Notes under the pieces: generated by a model
What the model was told of the DNA's origin: nothing
The model's database searches: none
The model's input: only the letters and a program-made list of their open reading frames with translations
In this document: one piece after another, positions 26,242-34,746 of the stretch
Position numbering within the stretch: the first letter of the stretch is position 1
How the letters are laid out: each line of letters begins with the position of its first letter
NCBI GenBank assembly: GCA_902538445.1
Contig: CACBFE010000003.1
Span: 34,069 to 98,068, forward strand
Length of the DNA: 64,000 nucleotides
Source of the DNA: an uncultured Pelagibacteraceae bacterium
Lineage (GTDB): Bacteria; Pseudomonadota; Alphaproteobacteria; Pelagibacterales; Pelagibacteraceae
Direction: 5' to 3'
Translations under genes and position numbers: made by a program

Positions 26242-26625
26242 ATGAGAATTCAATTTTTAATATTCGCAGTTTTTTTATACGTGAGCTCAGCCTTGGCTGC
26301 AGGACACATAACAAAAGCTCAAAAAGAAAAAACAATAGAGTGTTTAGGTCACTACAGCGCGACTGCTGTTTTACCAGCTGAGACTATCGAAGTTAAAAAC
26401 ATGGAGTTAGCTTTGGCTTCAGTAAAGGTTATTAGAGAATACCTTGCGTCTGAAGGTGTTAAGGATGATGAGATAAATAAAGGCATGAATGCTTATGTAG
26501 ATAAAGTTTATGGAAAGCCTTTTGATAAAGCTAAAAATGGTGAATGTAATAAATTTATTTATAAGCAAATTAAAGGTTCAGAGGAAAAAATTGAAAAATT
26601 ATCCAGAACGATTTACGCGGGCTAG
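26242..26625 (+). CDS. small exported protein of unknown function
   Basis: This 127-residue protein has a signal peptide (MRIQFLIFAVFLYVSSALAA) and a helical mature part with two cysteines (ECLGHYSA near residue 31; GECNKFIY near residue 98) that could form one disulfide. I know no family. It is first in an operon of small proteins on the same strand and its stop is two bases before the next start. The weakly similar exported protein at 30876-31310 has the same Cys-first/Cys-last layout. Confidence 0.6.
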   Translation: MRIQFLIFAVFLYVSSALAAGHITKAQKEKTIECLGHYSATAVLPAETIEVKNMELALASVKVIREYLASEGVKDDEINKGMNAYVDKVYGKPFDKAKNGECNKFIYKQIKGSEEKIEKLSRTIYAG

Positions 26626-26627
26626 AT

Positions 26628-26915
26628 ATGAGTGGATACGTTATAGCTAATATAGACGTTAAAAATCCCGAAGCTTATAAAGAATATGTTGTTAAGGTGG
26701 TGCCAACAGTTCAAAAATTTGGAGGAAAATACCTTGTACGTGCTGGGGAGTACAAAGTTATAGATGGTGAGTGGAAATATCCTAGAACGGTAGTTATTAA
26801 ATTTCCAACTTATGAAAAAGCTTTAGAGTGGTACGATTCTGAAGAATATAAACCAGTAAAACCAATTCGATTAGCAAACTCAGTAGCTAATGGAATAATA
26901 ATTAAAGGAGTATAA
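26628..26915 (+). CDS. DUF1330 family protein
   Basis: This 95-residue protein has the ferredoxin-like alpha/beta barrel pattern of DUF1330 (YVIANIDVKNPEAYKEYV, KFGGKYLVRAGEY, RTVVIKFPTYEKALEWYDSEEYKPVKPIR). Related dimeric alpha-beta barrel proteins are small oxygenases, isomerases or ligand binders; the reaction here is not known. Its last codons contain the ribosome binding site of the next gene. Confidence 0.8.
   Translation: MSGYVIANIDVKNPEAYKEYVVKVVPTVQKFGGKYLVRAGEYKVIDGEWKYPRTVVIKFPTYEKALEWYDSEEYKPVKPIRLANSVANGIIIKGV
26904..26910 (+). promoter_or_regulatory. strong ribosome binding site inside the DUF1330 gene end
   Basis: AAAGGAG lies five bases before the ATG at 26916 and overlaps the last codons of the gene before it. 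Comparable sites stand at 27626-27632 (AAGGAGG) and 27931-27937 (AAAGGGG). Confidence 0.7.
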
Positions 26916-27203
26916 ATGAAAAACTATATGGTAACGCATACTTTTAAGTCTGCCGAAATGAAAAAAAAATTTACTGATACAGTGGCTTCTATGAAGATGG
27001 AGGACATTGTTAAGAGCATGAAAAGTGACAATGCAGCTTGTCAAATGACTTGGAACACGCCAGGAGATACAATGGAAATGTATTGTTGGTGGAAAGGAAA
27101 AGATGAACAAGCAATTATTAATCAACTAGGTCAAATGAATGATTTTTTTACTCCTCATAAGTTTGTTGAGTGTACAGATCAAGTCATGGACTATAACGCA
27201 TAG
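26916..27203 (+). CDS. small alpha/beta protein of unknown function
   Basis: This 95-residue soluble protein has no signal peptide. Strand-helix-strand order (NYMVTHTFKSAEMKKKFTD, then AACQMTWNTPGDTMEMYCWWKGKD, then FVECTDQVMDYN) suggests a half of a dimeric ferredoxin-like barrel, like its neighbours. Three cysteines and a Trp pair (CWW) are notable. I recognise no named family. Its start TAAATG abuts the DUF1330 stop. Confidence 0.6.
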   Translation: MKNYMVTHTFKSAEMKKKFTDTVASMKMEDIVKSMKSDNAACQMTWNTPGDTMEMYCWWKGKDEQAIINQLGQMNDFFTPHKFVECTDQVMDYNA

Positions 27204-27210
27204 GATATTT

Positions 27211-27627
27211 ATGATAGACAAATTTGGAAACGCATTTTATTTAATAATTTACTTAGCTCATTTTATTATAGTTGGTAGCTACGCTTACCAGTTAGTCTTT
27301 GATACTAAAAAATTTCTTAAGGGTAGAGGGGTAGATAAAACTGCAACTTTAATTACAAGATTTGCAGGTTCATTTATGATCGCTACAGTTTTAATGGCAA
27401 TTTATATCGCTTTTATTAGATCAGGCGGTGTAGAAGCTACTTGGGCCTTCTTTAACTTAGTTTTTATAATGAATGTTTCGATATTAGTTGTAAATTTTTA
27501 TACATTAAAAATTGATAAAACTGGTTTAACTAAAAAAACTAGAAACGATGGAATATATGCTCCACTCGTTCTTGTTATTATCAGTGCAATTCTTTGTTAC
27601 GGTTTAGCTGATAAAATTTACGTTTAA
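27211..27627 (+). CDS. four-helix membrane protein of unknown function
   Basis: The product of 138 residues has four hydrophobic segments (about residues 10-28, 52-72, 80-100, 115-135) and short Lys-rich loops. A longer frame from 27139 exists, but the ATG at 27211 follows a GGAT site and begins with a natural first helix. It is the only integral membrane protein of this small-protein operon, so it may be the membrane partner of the soluble ones. Confidence 0.65.
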   Translation: MIDKFGNAFYLIIYLAHFIIVGSYAYQLVFDTKKFLKGRGVDKTATLITRFAGSFMIATVLMAIYIAFIRSGGVEATWAFFNLVFIMNVSILVVNFYTLKIDKTGLTKKTRNDGIYAPLVLVIISAILCYGLADKIYV

Positions 27628-27632
27628 GGAGG
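27626..27632 (+). promoter_or_regulatory. ribosome binding site overlapping the upstream stop
   Basis: AAGGAGG overlaps the TAA of the membrane protein gene and precedes the ATG at 27636. The full anti-16S match is unusual for this genome, although the spacer is short. Confidence 0.65.
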
Positions 27633-27635
27633 AAA

Positions 27636-27929
27636 ATGGCAAAGTTTATGAATATTGTTAGATGCAAAGTAAAATCATCTAGTAGAGAAGAATATTTAAA
27701 AAAAATTGATGAGCGGCCAAAGTTCGATGGGCAAATCTCAGCAAAGTACGTTGAAACTAAACCCAACGAATTTTTTATGATTGGTGAATGGAATTCTGAA
27801 GATGACATTGCTAAAGCAAGACCAAAAATGATTGAATTTTTGGACTCACTTCGGCACACTTTAGAAGAACTGTCATCAGATTTAGGAGTAACTGATCCTC
27901 ATTCTGGTACAGTTGTAATCGAGAAATAG
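27636..27929 (+). CDS. antibiotic-biosynthesis-monooxygenase-like small protein
   Basis: This 97-residue dimeric alpha-beta barrel type protein has MNIVRCKVKSSSREEYLKKI as the first strand-helix and KPNEFFMIGEWNSEDDIAKARPKMIEFLDSLR as the later strand-helix, a layout like ABM/heme-degrading monooxygenase domains. No heme-binding His is obvious. The function is unknown. It sits between the membrane protein and a GYD-domain protein. Confidence 0.65.
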   Translation: MAKFMNIVRCKVKSSSREEYLKKIDERPKFDGQISAKYVETKPNEFFMIGEWNSEDDIAKARPKMIEFLDSLRHTLEELSSDLGVTDPHSGTVVIEK

Positions 27930-27942
27930 GAAAGGGGTAACA

Positions 27943-28266
27943 ATGGCAAAATTTTATACACTTGGATGTTACACAGCTAAAGGTCTTGGAGGATTTGTAA
28001 GCAATCCTTCTACAGACAGAAAAGCTGCTACATCTGCACTTGCTGCTTCTGTGGGAGCTAAAGTAACTCAATACTCAGGCCTAAGAGGAAAATATGATTT
28101 TATGGCAGTGATTGAAGGAACTTTTGAACAAGCTGCTGCAGCTGCGATGGTTGCTGTTTCTAGTGGAGCTGTTTCAGATTTTACAATTTTAGAAGATGTA
28201 GATCTGAATGAGATAGCAAAAACTGCTCAGAAAATGGCTTCATCATACAAAGAGCCAGGAAAATAA
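27943..28266 (+). CDS. GYD domain protein
   Basis: This 107-residue protein has the GYD motif variant RGKYDFMAVIEG near residue 50, preceded by a KAATSALAASVGAKVTQYSGL helix-strand and followed by an Ala-rich helix (EQAAAAAMVAVSSGAVSDF). GYD proteins have the ferredoxin-like fold and unknown roles. It ends the operon, one base before the convergent methyltransferase. AAAGGGG at 27931-27937 is its ribosome binding site. Confidence 0.78.
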   Translation: MAKFYTLGCYTAKGLGGFVSNPSTDRKAATSALAASVGAKVTQYSGLRGKYDFMAVIEGTFEQAAAAAMVAVSSGAVSDFTILEDVDLNEIAKTAQKMASSYKEPGK

Positions 28267-28974
28267 TTATTTTCTGTAGCAAATACATTTTAAGGTATCA
28301 GTGAATTTTATTTGATTTTTATATTTAGATTTTATTTCACTGATACCAAATTTAATTTCTTTATTACTCAAATTTAATAAGCATGAAATGTATCTCTCTT
28401 TGATCATTCTCACGTATTTTTGTTTAGACATGTTTACTTTAAAATTAAAGTTTGTATAGCTTATTTTTTTTAAGTTATTTTTGATTATCTTAAATAAAGC
28501 TTCATCTCTTTTTAAACTTTTTTCTAAATTTTTTCTCATTTTTTTAAAACAAGGTATCTTATTATTTTTTGTTTTAAGCGAAAAAATTAATAGTTTGCCT
28601 TTGGGATTTAAACTTCTTTTAGAAAGGTTAAGAAGGTGGTTTAACTTTGTTTTTGTAAAAAAATGAATAGTTTGTTTGATTAAGATTAGATCATATTTTT
28701 CTTTTTTCTTTAGATATTTTAAAGCTTCTACTCTCTTAAATATAATATTCTTTTTAACACCCTTATTACTGACAATATCAATTCCAATGGGTTTATTTCT
28801 AAATTTGTACTTCTTTTGAAGGGTGCTAATAATATTTGCTCTTCCACATCCAATGTCCAATATTTTTGAATTTTTATTTAAATTACTTTTTCTTTTAAGA
28901 AATTTATTAAATTGAGAGATATACGATTTAGATGATAACCAGGTTTTATTATCCCAGTTTTTAAGTTTTTTCAT
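28267..28974 (-). CDS. class I SAM-dependent methyltransferase
   Basis: This 235-residue protein has the SAM motif ILDIGCGRANIISTLQKKY near residue 39, GIDIVSNKG and YDLILIKQTIHFF, so the cofactor site is intact. The C-terminal half is very Lys-rich. It ends the minus-strand operon that runs from the taurine permease gene. Its ATG overlaps the pta stop (TAATG). The substrate is not predictable. Confidence 0.75.
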   Translation of the reverse strand: MKKLKNWDNKTWLSSKSYISQFNKFLKRKSNLNKNSKILDIGCGRANIISTLQKKYKFRNKPIGIDIVSNKGVKKNIIFKRVEALKYLKKKEKYDLILIKQTIHFFTKTKLNHLLNLSKRSLNPKGKLLIFSLKTKNNKIPCFKKMRKNLEKSLKRDEALFKIIKNNLKKISYTNFNFKVNMSKQKYVRMIKERYISCLLNLSNKEIKFGISEIKSKYKNQIKFTDTLKCICYRK

Positions 28975-29882
28975 TAAAGCGCAACAACAGCAGCAGCCAT
29001 AGATGCGAGTCTTGCTTGAGTATCGTCAGCTCTACTTGTTATTACTACAGGAACTTTTCCACCAACTACAACACCAGCTGCGCAAGCCCCCATAAAAAAA
29101 ATCATCATTTTTACCAAGGCATTTCCAGTTTCTACGTTTGGAACTAACAGAATATCAGTTTTACCAGCAACTGCATTTTTGATCCCTTTAATTTGAGCAG
29201 CTTTTTCAGAAACTGAATTATCGAATGCCATTGGCCCAAATACTTCTGCATTCAAACCTTCCTCTTTTGCTCTTTTGGTAAGCTCACTTGCCTCTTGAGA
29301 GCTTGGTACACTATCTAAAACTTCCTCAGTGGCTGATAGCACTGATACTTTAGGTTTTCCAATTCCTATCCTATTTGCAAAATCTATCGAATTTTTTAAT
29401 ATATGCATTTTTGTTTCTAATTTTGGCAATACATTTAATGCCCCATCAGTAATGATAAATGGTTTATCATTTTTTTCTAAAGTCATATGCCAAATATGAC
29501 TAAGTCTTTTTTTTCCTATTAAATTCAAATCTCTTTTTAAAACAGCTTTCATAAGTACGTCCGTATGAATATGTCCTTTAACAATTATTTTAACTTTATC
29601 TTCACTTGCCAGTTTTGCTGCAATTGGTGCAGTACTATTTTCATCTGGTTCATTAATAATTTCATATTTAGAAATATCCCAGTTTAATTGCTTAGCATTC
29701 TTCTCAATAATTGATTTATCTCCTATAAAAATTGGTAGTATTAAATTTGCATCTACAGCTTGTTTTGCTGACTCAATTGAAACTGGCTTTACAGCGTTAA
29801 CTATTACGGCTTTTGCTGGTCCTTTTGTTTTAGCTATTTTGAGCAAACTTTCAGGGCAAATAATTTCTTTTTTACTAAGCAT
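28974..29882 (-). CDS. pta: phosphate acetyltransferase family protein
   Basis: This 302-residue protein matches the phosphate acetyl/butyryl transferase domain: KAVIVNAVKPVSIESA near the start, IIVKGHIHTDVLMKAV near residue 98, and the C-terminal VPNVETGNALVKMMIFFMGACAAGVVVGGKVPVVITSRAD that holds the CoA/phosphate site. In this window it would convert the acetyl phosphate made by Xsc to acetyl-CoA, closing the taurine pathway. Phosphate butyryltransferase is the alternative within the family. Its start overlaps the end of the dehydrogenase before it by eight bases. Confidence 0.82.
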   Translation of the reverse strand: MLSKKEIICPESLLKIAKTKGPAKAVIVNAVKPVSIESAKQAVDANLILPIFIGDKSIIEKNAKQLNWDISKYEIINEPDENSTAPIAAKLASEDKVKIIVKGHIHTDVLMKAVLKRDLNLIGKKRLSHIWHMTLEKNDKPFIITDGALNVLPKLETKMHILKNSIDFANRIGIGKPKVSVLSATEEVLDSVPSSQEASELTKRAKEEGLNAEVFGPMAFDNSVSEKAAQIKGIKNAVAGKTDILLVPNVETGNALVKMMIFFMGACAAGVVVGGKVPVVITSRADDTQARLASMAAAVVAL

Positions 29883-30879
29883 TTAATTTTTCCATTTCTC
29901 TTAAAATTTTTGGTGGAATAGATATATCTTTATTTAAATTCTTTTTATACGTCTTATTTTTTCTTTCACCTGGATATAAAATATTTGTAAATCCTTTCGC
30001 TTTTGGAAGTTTTTTGACAAGCTTTATATTTTTCTGCATTTCTTTAACGAACTTATTTCCGATAAAAATTTTAGGATTAATAGTAATAAATAAATGGCCC
30101 ATATTTTGGGGTCCTGAAAAATCATCAAAAGGATCTTTTGTTTTTCCTCCATGACTACTGCCTGTGAAAACACCACTTAGAATATCAACCATCCAAGCTA
30201 ACCCAGAACCTTTAAAACCTGCAATAGGTAATTGAGTACCCGTAAGAGCCTCTTTAGCGTTGGTAGTAATTTTACCTTTTTTGTTAAGAGCAACACCATA
30301 TGGAATTTTCAAACCTAACTTTTCAGCTCTTCGTATAGTTCCCCTGTTTATAATTGACGTTGATGCATCATATATAAAAGGAACTTTTCCTGTGGGTGCA
30401 CCAAAACAAATAGGGTTTGTTCCAAATAAAGATTTCTTTGCACCATGCGGGGCTAAAGCGGCAGGCGCATTAGTAAAACAAAAAACCATTAATTTATTAT
30501 TGACTGCTTGCTCTGCATAAAAACTTGAGAGTCCGTAATGTCCGCTTTTTTTTATAGCCACTAAACCTATCCCAGTTTTTTTTGCATTTTTAATTGCTTG
30601 TTTAATACCAATATCAGCACTTACATAACCAATGCTGTTATCCGCATTGATATAAGAAACTGAAGAACTTATTTTCTTTATTTTAATTTTAGGTTTAGGA
30701 TTAATTACATTTGCTTTAATTCTATCACAATACATTTTTAGCCTAGCCAAACCATGACCTTTTGCTTCCAATATTTCTGCTTTAATTAAATAATAAGAGC
30801 AAATTTCTGCGTGTTTTTTTGAAAGTTTGTGTTTTAAAAATATTTGTTTAAGTTTTGATTTTAAAAGACTTTTTTTCAC
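29875..30879 (-). CDS. malate/lactate dehydrogenase (type 2) family, possible (R)-sulfolactate dehydrogenase
   Basis: This 334-residue member of the malate/ureidoglycolate/sulfolactate dehydrogenase (NAD(P)-binding DpkA-like) family carries the KGHGLARLKMY active-site His region, KKSGHYGLSSFYAEQA near residue 112, and the glycine-rich GFKGSGLAWMVDILSG near residue 218. In sulfonate users, ComC/SlcC of this family oxidises or isomerises sulfolactate via sulfopyruvate. The neighbours pta and taurine genes make that reading likely, but other 2-hydroxyacids cannot be excluded. It begins with GTG overlapping the previous stop (GTGA). Confidence 0.75.
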   Translation of the reverse strand: MKKSLLKSKLKQIFLKHKLSKKHAEICSYYLIKAEILEAKGHGLARLKMYCDRIKANVINPKPKIKIKKISSSVSYINADNSIGYVSADIGIKQAIKNAKKTGIGLVAIKKSGHYGLSSFYAEQAVNNKLMVFCFTNAPAALAPHGAKKSLFGTNPICFGAPTGKVPFIYDASTSIINRGTIRRAEKLGLKIPYGVALNKKGKITTNAKEALTGTQLPIAGFKGSGLAWMVDILSGVFTGSSHGGKTKDPFDDFSGPQNMGHLFITINPKIFIGNKFVKEMQKNIKLVKKLPKAKGFTNILYPGERKNKTYKKNLNKDISIPPKILREMEKLNA

Positions 30880-31310
30880 TTAAATTTTTTATTTCCTTTA
30901 GCTTCCCAAAAATTAGTCCTTTGCTCTGGGTTCTCAACTAAACTTTTACACATCATGCCATACTCTTTAGCCAGAGAAGAAAAATCTTTTTTAGCTAATT
31001 CTATAAATTTATTAACTTTATCTTTTGTCATTTGAGACATTACTTCTGGATTTAATCCCATTATTTCCCCAAGATCATAGTTATATTTTAAAGACACATC
31101 CGCACTATTTTCTAAGCTATCAATAATATTTTTATCTTTTCCCGCATCTTTAAAACTTTGGGCGGCAACTTTATAGAAACTATAACAATTAACGTAGTCT
31201 CTTTGAATATTTTCCATAACATACTTTGCGACTTTTTTTTCTTTTGCGTTTTCATTCGCATTTAAAGAAAAAGGAATTATTATTAGAATTATTAAAATTA
31301 TTTTTTTCAT
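30876..31310 (-). CDS. small exported protein of unknown function
   Basis: This 144-residue protein with a signal peptide (MKKIILIILIIIPFSLNANE) has a mostly helical mature part. One Cys near the start (NCYSFYKVAAQ) and one near the end (GMMCKSLVE) could form a disulfide. I know no family. It lies in the operon between the racemase and the dehydrogenase, with start and stop overlaps on both sides (ATGA and GTGA), so it is co-translated with sulfonate enzymes. Confidence 0.6.
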   Translation of the reverse strand: MKKIILIILIIIPFSLNANENAKEKKVAKYVMENIQRDYVNCYSFYKVAAQSFKDAGKDKNIIDSLENSADVSLKYNYDLGEIMGLNPEVMSQMTKDKVNKFIELAKKDFSSLAKEYGMMCKSLVENPEQRTNFWEAKGNKKFK

Positions 31311-31999
31311 TTATATTTTTTCATAGATGCTTCAGCTAAAATCAAATTCGGATCTAAAAATGTTTTTGAAAGCTTAGCTTTCTTAAAAGATTTATATGCA
31401 AAAATTGCAATTGGCAACTCTGTACAGCCCAAAATGATTTTTTTACATTTCTTTTGAATTAGATAGTTTACCGCAGGCTTTATAGCTCTTTCAGCTTCCT
31501 TGATTTTGCCCATTTTTACGAGTTTAATGGATTTATTAACGCTTCTTTTTTGCAATGTTGTGCTTGGCGAAATTAATAAAAATTTTCTGTTAAAGTAATG
31601 ACTATATATACCAGTTTTTATTGTTGCTTCAGTTGATAACAAACCAATTTTAGAATTTCTTTGCAAATTATTTTTTGCGTTTAAATATACAATTTCTGGC
31701 ATGTTTAAAATTGGTATTTTTATTTTCTTTCTGAGGTCTTTGTACCAATAGTGCGCGGTATTACATGGAATTGATATAAACTTACATTTGCTTTTCTGTA
31801 AAAACTTGCATCCATCTACAAGACTTTTTAAAACTTTATTATATTTTTTAAGATTTTGTTTTCGATCCGGAATATTCGACTTATTGTATAAAACAAATAA
31901 AGGATATTTTTGATCAGCTTTTCCTCTATTTAATTTTGCAAGTTTAGAGCAAAAATCTAACCCTGCTTGTGTGCCCATGCCACCAAGTATTCCAATCAT
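31307..31999 (-). CDS. aspartate/glutamate racemase family protein
   Basis: This 230-residue protein starts MIGILGGMGTQAGLDF. It has the two catalytic cysteines of the PLP-independent racemases in SIPCNTAHYWY (near residue 78) and ILGCTELPIAIF (near residue 193). It should interconvert D and L forms of an amino acid such as aspartate. Its presence in an operon next to taurine transport is unusual; cysteate could be considered as a sulfonated aspartate analogue, but nothing in the sequence shows it. Confidence 0.82.
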   Translation of the reverse strand: MIGILGGMGTQAGLDFCSKLAKLNRGKADQKYPLFVLYNKSNIPDRKQNLKKYNKVLKSLVDGCKFLQKSKCKFISIPCNTAHYWYKDLRKKIKIPILNMPEIVYLNAKNNLQRNSKIGLLSTEATIKTGIYSHYFNRKFLLISPSTTLQKRSVNKSIKLVKMGKIKEAERAIKPAVNYLIQKKCKKIILGCTELPIAIFAYKSFKKAKLSKTFLDPNLILAEASMKKYK

Positions 32000-32014
32000 A
32001 AATTATAAAATGGA

Positions 32015-33922
32015 TTAACCTTTTCCTCGCCAAGGTATTGTTTTGTCTATTATTTTTCTAATTGTGATATCAAAAATTAATCCTAACATTCCCATAATAA
32101 ATATAGTGATCCATATTACTTCATATTGGAAATATTTTTTCGCGACATTTTCTACGAAACCAACACCTGTTGTTCCTGCTAAAAATTCTGCTGCAACTAA
32201 TGTTCCCCAACACATTCCTGTTGCAACTCTTATTCCTGTTAGTATTTCAGGTAAGGAGTTAGGAAAAATAACGTGTCTTAATATTTGCCATTTAGATGCT
32301 CCAAGAGAGTGTGCTGCATGAATTTTTGATAATTGAGTTCCCGATGCACCAGCTCTTGCTGAAATTATCATAATTGATAACGACACCATAAATAACAAAA
32401 ATACTTTTCCAAGATTGTCTATTCCGAGAACTGAGATGACTAACGGCGCCCATGCCAAAGGTGGGACAGGCCTGTATAATTCAATTAAAGGATCAAAAAA
32501 TCCTTTTGCAAATCTATTTAGTCCCATGAATAATCCTAATGGAACTCCAACTATAATTCCGGCAACTAAACCAAGGAACACTCTTAAAAATGAGTCCCAT
32601 ATGTGACCAGTAGGAATTGGAATTTTAAACAAGTTAAAGTCTCCAGTAACGAAACTTAAAACTTTACTTTTGAAATTTGGCTTAACTTCACCTTGTTCAT
32701 TATGTACTGGGTACTCTCCAGGTAAAATATCTGCAAACCAATCAGGTATTAAAAAACCAATGATCTTACTTACATCCATCATCTCATACCAAATTAATGG
32801 AATTTGTTTGTAACCGACATTTGGGTTTAACATTAATGTAAATTTATTTAAGGTATCCGACGGTTTTGGAAGCCATCTACCAGAACCTTGCTCAGAGCAA
32901 CTTGGGCCGCTTGAAATGATCGTGCCTGATGGAAACAAAAGAAGATCTATCCATCTAAGACTGCCTTGCTCTTTTTTTTGCACGTTATCAAAATTGATTA
33001 TTGATAACTGCATGTCATTTAGAATATTAGGCGGAAATATACTTGCGTATTCAATTCTACGTGCAATCTTTAGAATATCTTTTGCTATTGAAGAGGAAAT
33101 TTCCTCAGAAGCGCTTAAACTAGTTCTATAATCTTTTATTTCTTTTTTTAATTTTTCTAAGGCAGACGTATATTGTTTATTATGATTTTTAAGTTCAAAG
33201 AATTCATCACTTATTAAATTTAATTCTGTGGCTGCTGCCTGAAATTTTAACCCTCGCTTTGTTTTTGGAATAAAGGGAATTTCGATTGTATTTTCAATTG
33301 AGGTACTTGATGCTTTCCAAGAACCTTCTTCTTTAGCAGCTTCAATTCTTTCTAATTCTTGTTCAACACTTTCATTGGGATAATCACTTCTTTTAAAGTT
33401 CTTTGTTAAATTTATAATTTTTTCATTAATTAATTTAATTTGTTCTCTAGTATCGTTACTTAAAAGTTGTTCATTTGTAAGTAATGGTATTGTATTTTTA
33501 GTTTGAGAAACAAAGTTAAGCAACTTACTTTTATCTTGATTTTTTATACCTGATTTTTCTATTTCAACAGTAATTTTGTTTAAATTTTCTGACTCAGTTT
33601 CTATTACTGATGTACTCTTAAGTTGACGTTCATCTATTGGAAAGAGATACTTAAGTGAGAGAAGAGACTCGTTTACTTTTCCAACTTGGCAAAGTTCATT
33701 AGCTGACTTTGGAAAAAAAGACTTAGCTATGTCCCATGAATAATAGAGCCAAACTAATAAAAGAAAACTACTTCCTACAATAACCCAATGAATACCTCCT
33801 TTGGCTCTTTCAGGATTTCCAAAAACAGCATCGACTTTTTCAGTTCTAATTAATTTTCTGCCATATAAAACACACCCTACAATAGCGAAAAAAAATAAAA
33901 ATGTTAGAAAACCTGTTATCAT
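32015..33922 (-). CDS. tauC: taurine-type ABC permease TauC with long N-terminal extension
   Basis: The C-terminal 220 or so residues are a normal permease (GHIWDSFLRVFLGLVAGIIVGVP, the EAA-like loop HAAHSLGASKWQILRHVIFPNSLPEIL, and five to six helices). The product is 635 residues, against about 270-280 for TauC. The extra roughly 400 residues hold two membrane helices (about 3-20 and 45-65), then a long acidic, coiled-coil-prone region (residues 75-330) and a Trp/Pro-rich part. This part is predicted to be outside the membrane, so it might work as a docking or scoop domain for TauA. The gene abuts tauB. Confidence 0.85.
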   Translation of the reverse strand: MITGFLTFLFFFAIVGCVLYGRKLIRTEKVDAVFGNPERAKGGIHWVIVGSSFLLLVWLYYSWDIAKSFFPKSANELCQVGKVNESLLSLKYLFPIDERQLKSTSVIETESENLNKITVEIEKSGIKNQDKSKLLNFVSQTKNTIPLLTNEQLLSNDTREQIKLINEKIINLTKNFKRSDYPNESVEQELERIEAAKEEGSWKASSTSIENTIEIPFIPKTKRGLKFQAAATELNLISDEFFELKNHNKQYTSALEKLKKEIKDYRTSLSASEEISSSIAKDILKIARRIEYASIFPPNILNDMQLSIINFDNVQKKEQGSLRWIDLLLFPSGTIISSGPSCSEQGSGRWLPKPSDTLNKFTLMLNPNVGYKQIPLIWYEMMDVSKIIGFLIPDWFADILPGEYPVHNEQGEVKPNFKSKVLSFVTGDFNLFKIPIPTGHIWDSFLRVFLGLVAGIIVGVPLGLFMGLNRFAKGFFDPLIELYRPVPPLAWAPLVISVLGIDNLGKVFLLFMVSLSIMIISARAGASGTQLSKIHAAHSLGASKWQILRHVIFPNSLPEILTGIRVATGMCWGTLVAAEFLAGTTGVGFVENVAKKYFQYEVIWITIFIMGMLGLIFDITIRKIIDKTIPWRGKG

Positions 33923-34720
33923 TTAAACTTCTTTTCCCATTATTTCTTCTTCCATATCCCATATCATTGAAAGAATTTCTTCTCTTTTAGAGACGAACTC
34001 TTTATTGTTTTTAATTTCCCTTAAGTCTTCTTTAAGACCCATTGATGCAAAGGGTAAATTATATTCTTTATGTATTCTTCCTGGTCTCGGTGCCATAACA
34101 TAAACTTTTTCACCAAGTAACAACGCTTCCTCAACAGAGTGTGTAATAAGAATAATAGTTTTTCCAGTTTCTTTCCAAATTTTGAGAACTAAAGATTGCA
34201 TTTTTTCTCTTGTTAAAGCATCTAAAGCACCTAAAGGTTCATCCATCAATATTAACTCTGGATCGTTGATTAAACATCTTGCCAAAGCTACTCTTTGTTG
34301 CATTCCTCCCGACAGTTGATAAGTAGGAGTATTACCAAAACCTTTTAATCCAACTATATTTAACCATTCATCAACTTTTTTTTGGGTTTGGGCGGTATCT
34401 TCTTCTTTCATTCTCAAACCAAAATTTACATTCTCAGCAACAGTCAACCATTCAAATAAAGCTCCTTGCTGGAAAACCATTCCTCTATCAACACCTGGTC
34501 CATTTATCTCTTTATTATTTAGAGTAATTTTTCCTGAAGTTGGCCTTATAAATCCTGCTGTAATATTTAACAAAGTTGTCTTTCCACAACCTGAAGGTCC
34601 TAGTACAGTGAGCAACTCTCCTTTTTTAATTGTAAAATTTAAGTCTTTAAGAGCGTGAACAGTTTCTCCTTTAGGAGTTTTAAATATCATATTTAGATTT
34701 TGAGAAATTAGTTCGCTCAT
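33923..34720 (-). CDS. tauB: taurine-type ABC transporter ATP-binding protein TauB
   Basis: This 265-residue ATPase has the Walker A GPSGCGKTTLL near residue 40, the signature LSGGMQQRVALARCL near residue 143, Walker B LILMDEPLGALD and the switch His in ITHSVEEALLLG. It belongs to the nitrate/sulfonate/taurine (NrtD/SsuB/TauB) group. It is translated from the portion of the operon beyond the terminator that follows tauA, and its stop directly precedes the tauC start. Confidence 0.93.
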   Translation of the reverse strand: MSELISQNLNMIFKTPKGETVHALKDLNFTIKKGELLTVLGPSGCGKTTLLNITAGFIRPTSGKITLNNKEINGPGVDRGMVFQQGALFEWLTVAENVNFGLRMKEEDTAQTQKKVDEWLNIVGLKGFGNTPTYQLSGGMQQRVALARCLINDPELILMDEPLGALDALTREKMQSLVLKIWKETGKTIILITHSVEEALLLGEKVYVMAPRPGRIHKEYNLPFASMGLKEDLREIKNNKEFVSKREEILSMIWDMEEEIMGKEV

Positions 34721-34746
34721 AAAAGAACTATATTAGATATTTTAAT

